From: Nitrospirota bacterium
GTDB taxonomy: Bacteria > Nitrospirota > Thermodesulfovibrionia > Thermodesulfovibrionales > JdFR-88
Length of the DNA stretch: 9,577 nt
Direction: 5' to 3'
Assembly (NCBI GenBank): GCA_021812785.1
Contig: JAKAMR010000088.1
Span: 1-9,577 of the forward strand
Shown here: piece by piece, positions 1-7,114 of the stretch
Numbering within the stretch: position 1 is the first letter of the stretch
Layout of the letters: each line of letters opens with the position of its first letter
Notes under the pieces: model-generated
Told to the model about the DNA's origin: nothing
The model's input: the letters and a program-made list of their open reading frames with translations, nothing else
Database searches by the model: none
Made by a program: the position numbers and the translations under genes

Positions 1-675
1 AGCCAATCGCCTGTACATCTGCTCCAGGGTCAAACCCTTGACTACGCCGCCATAAGCAGCCTGGTAACAAAGAGCGGCGGTATCCAAATAATCGTTCAGA
101 GATATTCCGCCGGACTTTTCGTCCCTTTTAATATGATCTTCATATAGCCTTAAAACCTCTTTCTTTGTCTCTTCAGGCAGCAGCAGAGGTTTTTCCATGA
201 CGTATTTCCCGATCACGCGCCCGGTCCGGATATCATAAGGGACTGCCCTGGTGACGATCTGGGGATTTTCCTTGAGTATCCCGGTAAATTCCAAGGTCTG
301 GGCCATTAGGCCACGGTAAAACTCGTCTTTTTCCTTGCCTTTTGATACCTCGATTTCGGAATCCATGAAATGCAAAAAGAATTTCTTCTCATACAGGATT
401 ATCGTCATCGGCACCAGGATAAAATATTGCCTCCTTTTTAGGGGTAGATAGAAGGCCGTCCACCTTTTATCATAGCGGCCTTTTTCGGTAGGATACGCCT
501 GGGCCGTCAGCGACCCGACCGTTTTATATAGCCCGCTGTCTTCTATTTTTTGCGATTTGAACTGGCCAGGCAGATGCTGCTTCAGCTGAGAAAAGGTGTA
601 TTTGGGCTCAAAGCCGTGCTTCTGCTTGAACTCCGCGAGCGTCATGCTATGATGTCTCTTATCACTTTTTCCCAT
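1..675 (-). CDS. Unrecognised soluble protein, 3' end cut by window edge
   Basis: An open frame starts at ATG 675 and stays open to base 1, giving 225 residues with no stop, so the C terminus lies outside the window. GAGGG about six bases upstream is a fair ribosome binding site. The start overlaps the end of the upstream membrane-protein gene by 14 bases, so the two are probably translationally coupled. The protein is mixed charged and hydrophobic, with no signal peptide or convincing membrane span. Visible pieces are a basic N terminus (MGKSDKRHHS), a central hydrophobic stretch near residues 85-105 (QYFILVPMTIILYEKKFF), and a C-terminal part containing NDYLDTAALCYQAAYGG and KGLTLEQMYRRLA. 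I do not recognise the family. By position it is cargo of the Tn7-like element or part of a small module with the membrane protein; this is inference. Confidence 0.75.
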   Translation of the reverse strand, partial: MGKSDKRHHSMTLAEFKQKHGFEPKYTFSQLKQHLPGQFKSQKIEDSGLYKTVGSLTAQAYPTEKGRYDKRWTAFYLPLKRRQYFILVPMTIILYEKKFFLHFMDSEIEVSKGKEKDEFYRGLMAQTLEFTGILKENPQIVTRAVPYDIRTGRVIGKYVMEKPLLLPEETKKEVLRLYEDHIKRDEKSGGISLNDYLDTAALCYQAAYGGVVKGLTLEQMYRRLA

Positions 676-943
676 TTGAGCCCTCTTTTCGCTCTTTATC
701 TTTGCCGTCAGCAAGAAACTTCCTGAATTCTCCTATGATAAAGGATGGAAACAGCGCCAAGAAAAACAATACCGGGATGAACAGGAAACAACTGGCCAAC
801 CATAGTTTCTTTTTCCATCTCTTGTCCATGACGGATGGATATTTCTCCTCAAATATCCCCGCCATTGTCGTAAGCAGCAAAAAAGACATGAGCACCGCGC
901 TAAGATAGGCTATTGTCACGTCAATATATGGGAAGTGCCTCAT
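662..943 (-). CDS. Small membrane protein with two predicted transmembrane helices
   Basis: This 93-residue protein has two strongly hydrophobic segments, about residues 9-31 and 47-71. A charged loop (EEKYPSVMDKRWKKK) joins them, and the tail is very basic and hydrophilic. The start is well supported: AGGAG lies eight bases upstream of ATG 943. Its 3' end overlaps the next gene by 14 bases. Both the loop and the tail carry positive charge, so orientation cannot be read confidently. No enzyme motif is visible. Small two-helix proteins coupled to a larger soluble partner occur in many defence and toxin modules, but nothing here identifies such a system, so the function is unknown. Confidence 0.7.
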   Translation of the reverse strand: MRHFPYIDVTIAYLSAVLMSFLLLTTMAGIFEEKYPSVMDKRWKKKLWLASCFLFIPVLFFLALFPSFIIGEFRKFLADGKDKERKEGSNGKK

Positions 944-1000
944 TTACAAGCTCCTCTCGATTTCCAATGTTTCCCCCAGCGAAGTCCGCCCCGGCATCAT
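944..1000 (-). CDS. Possible 18-residue peptide between antitoxin remnant and membrane protein
   Basis: A short frame (MMPGRTSLGETLEIERSL) begins at tandem ATG codons just after TAGGAG, which also contains the stop codon of the preceding frame. Its TAA is immediately followed by the ATG of the two-helix membrane protein. The arrangement fits a translational relay in a polycistronic message. The peptide is too short for family assignment and may be chance; it has no independent support. Confidence 0.22.
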   Translation of the reverse strand: MMPGRTSLGETLEIERSL

Positions 1001-1004
1001 ACTC

Positions 1005-1142
1005 CTATGAATAAACACCGTGTTCCATTCTGCCAAGCAGATTTTTCACTGCGTCATACCCGGCGTAAGTCTCGATCAATTCCAGGGGTCTATATCTACC
1101 GAGCTCGGGTTGGGTATGGGTGATCCAATTTCTCGCCGCCTC
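1005..1142 (-). pseudogene. C-terminal DUF2384 (toxin-binding) half of the split Xre/MbcA/ParS antitoxin
   Basis: Directly after the TAA at 1143-1145, the same reading frame continues for 45 codons to a TAG at 1005-1007. The translated pieces EAARNWITHTQPELG, RPLELIETYAGYDAVKN and LLGRMEHGVYS match the pattern of the C-terminal toxin-binding domain of MbcA/ParS/Xre antitoxins (known style: tryptophan, PxLGG, PLELL, and LLGRxEHG near the end). Domain order and frame are exactly continuous with the upstream HTH half, so one nonsense codon separates the two halves. There is no start codon with a ribosome binding site for this half alone. It is either a dead fragment or is made by readthrough. 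Confidence 0.75.
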
Positions 1143-1427
1143 TTAGCTTTCAAATACCTTTTCGGCTAAAACGATTACATAGGCTAGCCGAAAAAGGCGG
1201 TCTCCCGAATAAGTAGAAAGTCTTCTTTGTTCTTTTTTCATGCGGCGAAGGGTGCTTACGCTGATTGCAAGAAGCCGTGCAAGTTCGGTATCGGAGAGTT
1301 TCATGAGGCGCTGTACCCTTCTTGCCATGGTCAAGGGAAAACCTTCCAGGATTTTATAGTGGAGATACATGAATAGAGATTCTTTGATCTTGCGTCTGAT
1401 CCCCAAAACCTTCAATATGTCATACAT
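1143..1427 (-). CDS. Xre-family HTH protein, N-terminal part of an MbcA/ParS/Xre (DUF2384) antitoxin, cut by an in-frame stop
   Basis: The 94-residue frame carries a lambda-Cro/Xre-type helix-turn-helix at about residues 44-70 (LSDTELARLLAISVSTLRRM) and the following conserved run DRLFRLAYVIVLAEKVF. Both are typical of the N-terminal half of antitoxins that neutralise RES-domain toxins. It ends at a TAA where family members continue, and the missing C-terminal domain follows in the same frame, so a full protein of about 140 residues was once encoded. GGAG lies 11 bases before ATG 1427, a somewhat long spacing. No RES-domain toxin gene follows; the next genes encode a membrane protein and an unknown protein. 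The truncated HTH could still bind DNA. It is a candidate repressor for the palindromes at the tnsA promoter, but that link is inference only. Confidence 0.72.
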   Translation of the reverse strand: MYDILKVLGIRRKIKESLFMYLHYKILEGFPLTMARRVQRLMKLSDTELARLLAISVSTLRRMKKEQRRLSTYSGDRLFRLAYVIVLAEKVFES

Positions 1428-1465
1428 GGAAATTCATTCTCCTTCACCCAAGCTTTTGAAATTAA

Positions 1466-1495
1466 CCTACCCCGAGCCAAATCGCCCGGGGCAGG
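1466..1495 (-). terminator. GC-rich hairpin after tniQ, weak terminator or processing site
   Basis: A nine-base stem, CCTGCCCCG against CGGGGTAGG when read on the minus strand with one G-T wobble, and a 12-base loop lie in the 79-bp gap after tniQ. The following bases TTAATTT are only a poor U-tract. It could partly terminate or stabilise the transposition transcript before the downstream genes. Confidence 0.4.
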
Positions 1496-1506
1496 TGCCT
1501 CGGTCC

Positions 1507-3843
1507 TTAGGCTGCTTCCCTCAAAACCGCCTGCTTAACCTTGAACAACACAAGCTGGCAACCTCGCGAATCTGTTTGCTCTTTAAACCTTTCCGTTTTA
1601 TATTTGGAAAAGGTCGGCTTCACATTGCTTATGTCTTTAAGCCGGATTGCCACGCGTTCAGCATCGAACAGCGCTAATTGACTTTCTTTAATGGCTTTTA
1701 GCTCTTTGAACCTCTCGACCTGCTCTTGAGAAAAGAAGTATCTGGAGCCCTTTTCATCTACATTTCGCAGGACGAGTTTTGGAAAAATCCAGCCTTCCCG
1801 CAGGATGCCGTCTATTTCGGCCACCGTGTACCCGGCTATATCCGCCAGCTGTCTTTTACTGACCAAGCCTCTGTTATTTATTTGCTGAATATTAGTGATT
1901 GCCTTCGGAAAAACTTTTGCTAAATCGATTGTTTCAAGATCGGCCTTTTTGAATAAATAAATTCTACCTCCGTCAATTTTCGGCCCGCTTAGCGGCATCA
2001 CCCCATTGGCCATCAGTCTATCTACAACCCCTCGGGTATTTGTACCCATAGCTTCGACAAGCCAGCCCATAGTGCTATAAGTACTTTTAAAGCGTTCAAT
2101 CTCCTCTCTGGATATTTCCCACGCGACTCTGCCTATACTGGCTTTTTTAGCGTTCAATAATCCATGATTAATGAGAAAAAAGACCTCCTCGGTCGATAGA
2201 CGCAAAATTCTGGACGCCTCTTGCATGGTGTGATTATCGTCCCTGCGCTTGGCGGATTCTGAAATTGAGAATTGCTCTATTTCGGCAGGATCGAAAAGGA
2301 GCGAGCTGAGTCCTGCCCCCTCGCTTTTCTCTATAGGGGTTATCTTTCCATTAAGAATCAGCTGAATGAACTCAGCAATTTCGATGCTCAGCTTTGACAA
2401 TTTTTTAATGGCGGAATGAAAACTGACGTGAGCGGTCAAAATTTTATCGCTCCCGGCGATCTTTTTATCAATAAGAGTTAAAAGCCTCTGGATTTCCGGC
2501 TGTTCGAATTTCCACGCAAGTTGTCCTGTGGCGGATGGCCCCTGTATGGCAGTCAGACAGCCGTTGCGAACAAGGTCCGCCACGGCTCTTCGGCCTATGC
2601 CTAATTTTTCCCCTGCCCGAGCAGCCGTGATGGATTTGTCCCATTTTTCCTTCAGCTCTCGCACGCTGTCCGCCTCGATCATTCGACGACTCCTATTGAC
2701 CCACGGAAAATATGGCCCCCTTAAATAGCCTTTTTCGTGTAAAACATCGACTGTATGGGTTCCGACATGTAAGAACCTGGCGGTCTCATGCTTGGTCATA
2801 TACCTTTTCAGGTGAACGTCTCCTTTAGAAATATTGCTGTACCATCCCGCATAGCCGCCGTCCCATCGGGTGACAACGTACTTATTAAAAGCTTCACGTA
2901 TGAATTCCGGCAAGGGATTGCCCTTTCTGACAAACAGGGGGTCATATAATTTGCCGAAATCCCTGGGCAACCCGGTTTGACTGCTCCCTTTGGATACCTG
3001 CCCCCTGATTTCTTCCAGGAAGGCATGAAAATTATCGGGCCAGTCATCGAAAATGGGCATCGCCTTCACGAGGACCTTATGCAGGTCCTCGTGCGGCAGC
3101 TTGCAGGCAAACTGTTTGCCGGTGGCGTCAACCACCCCGTTCTGCTGACCGGCGATAAAGTACACGGCGGACAGCAGTTCCCCAAGGCCCACACGCGAAA
3201 GAGGATTCATTTGGGGGTCACCTAGGGCCTCGGGGCCTGCGGGCACTTCCCCGGCTCCTCGGAGCCCACAGGTCTCCAAAATCAGACTGGAAAGGGTGGT
3301 TTCACCCTCAGGGACTTCCGAAATGGCTACTTCCCGCCAATCCCGGCCGCAATGCGAACATATGCTGACCCCTGGCCGGTTCCAGGATATCTTATTGCCG
3401 CATTCCGGGCATTTGTCAGAAAGCAGGACCCCGTGTTTGGGACAGCACGTGAAGGCGGCCAGGTCCCATATTTTCCGCGCGTAATTGGCCTCTCGAAGGC
3501 AGTCCGGGCAGACCTTCGGCTTAGTCGTCCGAACGGAATATTTATATACCCTGTGCCCGAATATGTTGTATGCCTCCGGCGGCGTCCCTTCGATTCCGGT
3601 CAGGCAGGCCAAATCCCGCAGCGTAGGGACATCAAGATTGAGCATTTCCGAAAGGTTCTGTAGCCGCTGCTCCGTATATATGCTTATGCCGGTCCTTTCA
3701 TCCACTCTAACTTCGGCCAGGGAAAGGAGATGCGCAGCCGTTTCATAGGCGTTCTCCTCTGCGGCCCTGATTATAAGTCCCTTGAGGTTTTCGTCTTCAT
3801 ACGGACGCGGGGTCCTGAGAAGCCTTCTGTCAAAAGATTCCAT
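1507..3843 (-). CDS. tniQ: TniQ/TnsD-family target-selection protein with tandem HTH array and clamp-binding-like tail
   Basis: TniQ/TnsD proteins choose the insertion site and recruit the TnsC ATPase. At 778 residues this one is much longer than a minimal TniQ. The N-terminal domain has two zinc fingers: C112/C115 with C134/H137, and C145/C148 with C162/C165. Residues about 349-713 contain six similar helix-turn-helix modules, each ending in an acidic helix such as EIQRLL, EIEQF, EIERFK or QVERFK. They start near residues 349, 405, 471, 538, 591 and 661 and resemble excisionase/MerR-like winged helices. The tail is an internal duplication: ERFKE at 710 and 751, then QLALF (722-726) and QLVLF (763-767), both close to the beta sliding clamp-binding consensus QL(S/D)LF. 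GGAGGGG precedes ATG 3843, ten bases after the tnsC stop. The protein ends in Ala-Ala. TniQ/TnsD identity is firm; the clamp role is inferred. Confidence 0.93.
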   Translation of the reverse strand: MESFDRRLLRTPRPYEDENLKGLIIRAAEENAYETAAHLLSLAEVRVDERTGISIYTEQRLQNLSEMLNLDVPTLRDLACLTGIEGTPPEAYNIFGHRVYKYSVRTTKPKVCPDCLREANYARKIWDLAAFTCCPKHGVLLSDKCPECGNKISWNRPGVSICSHCGRDWREVAISEVPEGETTLSSLILETCGLRGAGEVPAGPEALGDPQMNPLSRVGLGELLSAVYFIAGQQNGVVDATGKQFACKLPHEDLHKVLVKAMPIFDDWPDNFHAFLEEIRGQVSKGSSQTGLPRDFGKLYDPLFVRKGNPLPEFIREAFNKYVVTRWDGGYAGWYSNISKGDVHLKRYMTKHETARFLHVGTHTVDVLHEKGYLRGPYFPWVNRSRRMIEADSVRELKEKWDKSITAARAGEKLGIGRRAVADLVRNGCLTAIQGPSATGQLAWKFEQPEIQRLLTLIDKKIAGSDKILTAHVSFHSAIKKLSKLSIEIAEFIQLILNGKITPIEKSEGAGLSSLLFDPAEIEQFSISESAKRRDDNHTMQEASRILRLSTEEVFFLINHGLLNAKKASIGRVAWEISREEIERFKSTYSTMGWLVEAMGTNTRGVVDRLMANGVMPLSGPKIDGGRIYLFKKADLETIDLAKVFPKAITNIQQINNRGLVSKRQLADIAGYTVAEIDGILREGWIFPKLVLRNVDEKGSRYFFSQEQVERFKELKAIKESQLALFDAERVAIRLKDISNVKPTFSKYKTERFKEQTDSRGCQLVLFKVKQAVLREAA

Positions 3844-3853
3844 CTGGCCCCTC

Positions 3854-4879
3854 CTATTTCCGCAACACAGCGGATATGTTTTCTTTCACTGCGCCGTTTT
3901 TCCCATGCCTGCCTCTTCTGCCGACCCCGTCTCCGGAATCGATCGGCGTCGGCCGCTTGAACGGATCAAGGTTTTCCGCATCCGTATGAAAAGGATTAAT
4001 GCACCCGGGAGCGCTCAGGGCCAACTCTTCATTGTAGGCCAGAGCCAGGAGGTCGTTAGTGATGCTCCCAAATCCTTTCTTGAAAGCCTTCTCAGCCGCC
4101 TTGCTTATCAGCTTCTTTACATTCGAGATAATCCCCTGGGTGGCGCAGAATAACCTCAAAGGCATCTGCCCGCTGAAGAGATTCGACGGCTTCGGCAACG
4201 GCAGCGCCTTTTCAAGGACAATCAAAAAATTCGTGAATTCCTGTTGTTCCGTGGGGTTCGACCATCCGAAGTCCTTCAATTCGTTTATTGAAGAAAACCT
4301 CCTCTGGAGCTGGTCGTTTGCCCTCAGTATGTTTACGGACCACGGCATGCCCATCAAGATTATGGGCACGCCGGTTTCGTTCAGAATGTGTTTAAGCCAA
4401 TCCGCAGAAGACCGCAGCACTTTTTTCTTGTCCTCGTCTACCAAGTGCTGGAACTCATCCAGAATTATCAGCTCGACACGGCATCCCTTAATGAGCCTGC
4501 ATAGCCTCCTGGTAAGGCTAGGTATCGAACCCCGCTCCGGAAGCGGATCTCCTAAATCCCCCAGCAACTGGCTGGCCATGCCCTTGATAGTCGCGGGCGC
4601 GGAAACACTCGACCGCAGTACCGTTATAATCGTCCCTTCATCGTTAACTATTCTCTGGTATTTCCTCTCGTAATATTTCGCTATCGTCGTTTTTCCGCGT
4701 CCCGTTTCGCCAATGATGAGCAGACATCTCGGCTCGGTAGTGTATTTCGACCTCTCGTGGCACTCGGTTATTCTCTGGATGATTCTCTTGAACCGAGGAG
4801 ATTCAACTATAGTGTTCTCGATAAGCATCACTTTATCTTCAAGGGACGGCTGTTGGCGATGGCCTTCCTTATGCGGCAT
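3854..4879 (-). CDS. tnsC: TnsC-family AAA+ ATPase, transposition regulator
   Basis: This 341-residue ATPase links the target selector (TniQ) to the TnsA/TnsB transposase and is expected to coat target DNA as an ATP-bound oligomer. The Walker A motif is GETGRGKTT at residues 57-65. Walker B is VELIILDEFQHL, with D141 and E142. A sensor-like strand VPIILMGMP lies at 171-179 and candidate arginine fingers at R193/R194. Length and motifs fit TnsC/TniB-type AAA+ proteins. The start at 4879 overlaps tnsB by 11 bases and is served by AAAGGAGG inside the tnsB 3' end, indicating tight coupling. The tail is basic and proline/glycine rich, so it is probably flexible. Unlike TnsA, TnsB and TniQ, it ends in Arg-Lys rather than Ala-Ala. 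Confidence 0.94.
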   Translation of the reverse strand: MPHKEGHRQQPSLEDKVMLIENTIVESPRFKRIIQRITECHERSKYTTEPRCLLIIGETGRGKTTIAKYYERKYQRIVNDEGTIITVLRSSVSAPATIKGMASQLLGDLGDPLPERGSIPSLTRRLCRLIKGCRVELIILDEFQHLVDEDKKKVLRSSADWLKHILNETGVPIILMGMPWSVNILRANDQLQRRFSSINELKDFGWSNPTEQQEFTNFLIVLEKALPLPKPSNLFSGQMPLRLFCATQGIISNVKKLISKAAEKAFKKGFGSITNDLLALAYNEELALSAPGCINPFHTDAENLDPFKRPTPIDSGDGVGRRGRHGKNGAVKENISAVLRK

Positions 4880-6941
4880 CTTGTTCTCCTCCTTTTCTTA
4901 AATCTACGTAGCTGACACCCCAGTCGGACAGATCGTCGGTTTCCTCATCTAATGGGTCTGTTGCGATTGCATTCGCCCGGCCTGGGGCCGATTGCGCGCC
5001 CCGGTTTACGTCTATGTGCTTCTTTTTCGGTCTCCCCCGCCGTTTCTTCGGCTGTTCGGGCAGGAAGCCCCCTTTTTCGGATGTTTGCTCACCCGGGTCT
5101 CCCGCGCCTCTATCATTCATGACCGATCCGATATTCGATATCGAGTTAGCGGCGTGATGGTCGGCCGAAGGCAAAACGGGTTCATAGGGTTGTGTTGTTG
5201 CCTTCGGTTCCTGAGGAATCACCACTTGGCCGGTTTCTACTATTTTTCCGTAATCTTCCTGGCACACGCCGAACAGCCGTCCTATTTTCTGCCGGGACCC
5301 CGTCCTTTTCGTGAGGTTCCACTCGGCAGCGGCCAGCTTCCATATCTCTTCCTTGGCCAGAGCAAGACTCACGATGTCGTAGTCGAGCTTGAGCTGCTCC
5401 TTGGCGTACCGGCAGATGACCTTGTGTGCCCATAGATTCAGGCCCTGCGTATAGCTCTGGCTGACGGCCTTCACCGTCACATAAGCTTTCTTGTCCTCGT
5501 CCAGCACATGGATCTCGGAAAGATCGGTCGGATCGTACTTGACCTTTACCTTTTTCCCGATGCCGTTTTTGTATTGCCGTTTCAAGGCCGTAAGGTTGAC
5601 ATCGTTATAAAAGAGGTTGTGTAGTTCTATACCGGAGGTGGTTATAGTCCTCCATTCGACCATCCCAAGCATTACCTCCAAAGCCTTCCTGCTTTCAGGA
5701 AGGGCCGGCTCGCACTCCTGCACCCCGATCTGCCAGACTTTGGCCGGTGTACTAATCAGTCCTTTATGTTTATCCTGGTGGTATACGTCGACGACCCACT
5801 TATGCACCATTTCCATAAAGGTTTCATAGCTGATAACCGCGTTCTTCTTAGGGTCGTAATCATCCTTTTCAAAGATATTAGAAAATGAGGTACCCTTTTG
5901 TTGGTGTAGAAGCCCGGTATTTTGAATTCCGAAAAAGCGTTCGGCCGAGGGCTTGTACCAGGGACACTTTACCGGGGCATACTGAACAACGATGCCCAAC
6001 TGAAGACAGGCATCGGTAAGGTCCTGGCTATGGAACTCTTTTCCGTTATCCACCACAACCGTCTCCATAAGGCCGTATGCGTCCCAGGTATTCTTTATGC
6101 TGGGGTACCTTTTCCTGATATAGCCCTTCGGAGATATCGCATGTATCAGGCAATGCATCACGCTGTGATACGATGGCGGCACGAACCCGATGAAGATACC
6201 GGCCACGCATTTGCTATAGACGTCTATCGCCAGGGTCATCCAGGGGCGCCCTATCGGCATCCTCCGTTCCAGATCCACCACGAAGAGATCGAGCTTCGTG
6301 TGGTCCATCTCAACGCGTTCCAGAGGTCTTGTTGGACGCACACCCTCTTTTTTAGGCATGAACTTGGCATCGGCATGCCGTTTTCCGAACCTAGCCTTCG
6401 CCACCTCGTAGGGGTCGAGCTTCGAGATAATCCGGTGGATAGTCGAAGGGTCGGGAAACCTCAGAAGGACATCGTTGCCTGCCGCTTTCCTCAAATCGTT
6501 CTCATGCTTGATCCTGGCAACGACCGCGTCAAATATCGCGGACTGCGTTACACGTTCGCGCACGAGAAATCTCTCGGCGATGACCTCGTCCGTTATCTCC
6601 TGCACCTCAACTTGTATTTTGTTTTCACGGTTGCCCTTCAGGCTGCGCCTAGGGAAAAGGGACCGTATGTTCTCTCCCGAATCCAGATAGTCCGTATACC
6701 AGCGGTATACCTGCCAGAAAGACGGCGGATTCTCATCCCCAACCGTCCTGGCGATCGTATCGATAAGCGGCTGAAAGACCCTCTTCGTCTTCCTGTCCAC
6801 GCCGGCATCCAAAAGACTTGTCAAATAAGTGAATTTTCTTCTCGTCTTGGCCCTGAGGTCTTCGGGTAATTCCGTCAAGTCTGCTTCGAGGAGGCCCCCA
6901 ACCTTCTTTTTTGCGAAGGATTCCTCCGCCTCGTCGCCCAT
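4869..6941 (-). CDS. tnsB: TnsB-family DDE transposase (main open frame; N terminus displaced by an amber codon)
   Basis: TnsB binds the transposon ends and performs 3'-end cleavage and strand transfer. The 690-residue frame has the retroviral-integrase-type DDE core: D213 (VEMDHTKLD), D298 (VVVDNGKEF) and E334 (PSAERFFG), giving DD35E spacing. Conserved WMTLAIDVYSK lies at about 234-244. A Mu-transposase-like beta-barrel follows near 455-495 (KKVKVKYDPTDLSEIHVLDE). The C-terminal tail is low-complexity and holds an AT-hook-like block KKRRGRPKKK at about 632-641, then an acidic stretch; it ends in Ala-Ala. ATG 6941 has only a poor ribosome binding site. The frame is open upstream for another 46 codons to a better-placed ATG at 7079, interrupted by one TAG at 7020-7022. 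The native protein was therefore probably about 736 residues. The catalytic core is intact; activity depends on restart or readthrough. Confidence 0.93.
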   Translation of the reverse strand: MGDEAEESFAKKKVGGLLEADLTELPEDLRAKTRRKFTYLTSLLDAGVDRKTKRVFQPLIDTIARTVGDENPPSFWQVYRWYTDYLDSGENIRSLFPRRSLKGNRENKIQVEVQEITDEVIAERFLVRERVTQSAIFDAVVARIKHENDLRKAAGNDVLLRFPDPSTIHRIISKLDPYEVAKARFGKRHADAKFMPKKEGVRPTRPLERVEMDHTKLDLFVVDLERRMPIGRPWMTLAIDVYSKCVAGIFIGFVPPSYHSVMHCLIHAISPKGYIRKRYPSIKNTWDAYGLMETVVVDNGKEFHSQDLTDACLQLGIVVQYAPVKCPWYKPSAERFFGIQNTGLLHQQKGTSFSNIFEKDDYDPKKNAVISYETFMEMVHKWVVDVYHQDKHKGLISTPAKVWQIGVQECEPALPESRKALEVMLGMVEWRTITTSGIELHNLFYNDVNLTALKRQYKNGIGKKVKVKYDPTDLSEIHVLDEDKKAYVTVKAVSQSYTQGLNLWAHKVICRYAKEQLKLDYDIVSLALAKEEIWKLAAAEWNLTKRTGSRQKIGRLFGVCQEDYGKIVETGQVVIPQEPKATTQPYEPVLPSADHHAANSISNIGSVMNDRGAGDPGEQTSEKGGFLPEQPKKRRGRPKKKHIDVNRGAQSAPGRANAIATDPLDEETDDLSDWGVSYVDLRKGGEQDAA

Positions 6942-7079
6942 TAGCCATAAATGTCCGTCAAACAGAAGGTCGATAAGCTCTTCCCGGGATTTCGTTATGA
7001 AAGTATTCAGCGCGATATCCTAAAGCTGCAACTGCCCGCCGGAAACACTCTGCTCAATCACGTATTCCCTTTCTCCCAT
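6942..7079 (-). pseudogene. tnsB: 5' part of tnsB upstream of the main frame, containing an in-frame TAG
   Basis: ATG 7079 lies 35 bases after the tnsA stop, with AGAAGG six bases upstream. It opens a frame that reads 19 residues (REYVIEQSVSGGQLQL at the end), a TAG at 7020-7022, then 26 more residues (ITKSREELIDLLFDGHLWL at the end) directly into the main tnsB frame. The phase is exact (138 bases). The pattern of a short beta-rich segment followed by a (S)REELIxLLxxGxL helix is what TnsB/TniA-type transposases have at their N termini, as I recall the family. A CAG to TAG change would explain the stop. No alternative start with a good ribosome binding site lies between the TAG and 6941. Confidence 0.7.
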
Positions 7080-7114
7080 GACTACCTTCTGTCCCTTTGC
7101 GAATCTGCGAATTT

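Noticed and set aside
4059..4673. 204-codon plus-strand open frame
   Set aside because: Antisense to tnsC across its Walker motifs; no ribosome binding site or protein-like motifs.
5922..6869. Long 315-codon open frame on the plus strand
   Set aside because: It lies wholly antisense to the tnsB catalytic core, whose DDE motifs are unmistakable. The predicted protein is rich in Arg/His/Pro and matches no family pattern, as expected for a shadow frame in this codon phase.
1005..7079. Genome-wide stop-codon reassignment as the cause of the split tnsB and antitoxin
   Set aside because: The two internal stops differ (TAG and TAA). TAG plainly ends tnsC, and TAA ends tnsB, tniQ and the sigma-like gene, so neither codon appears globally reassigned.
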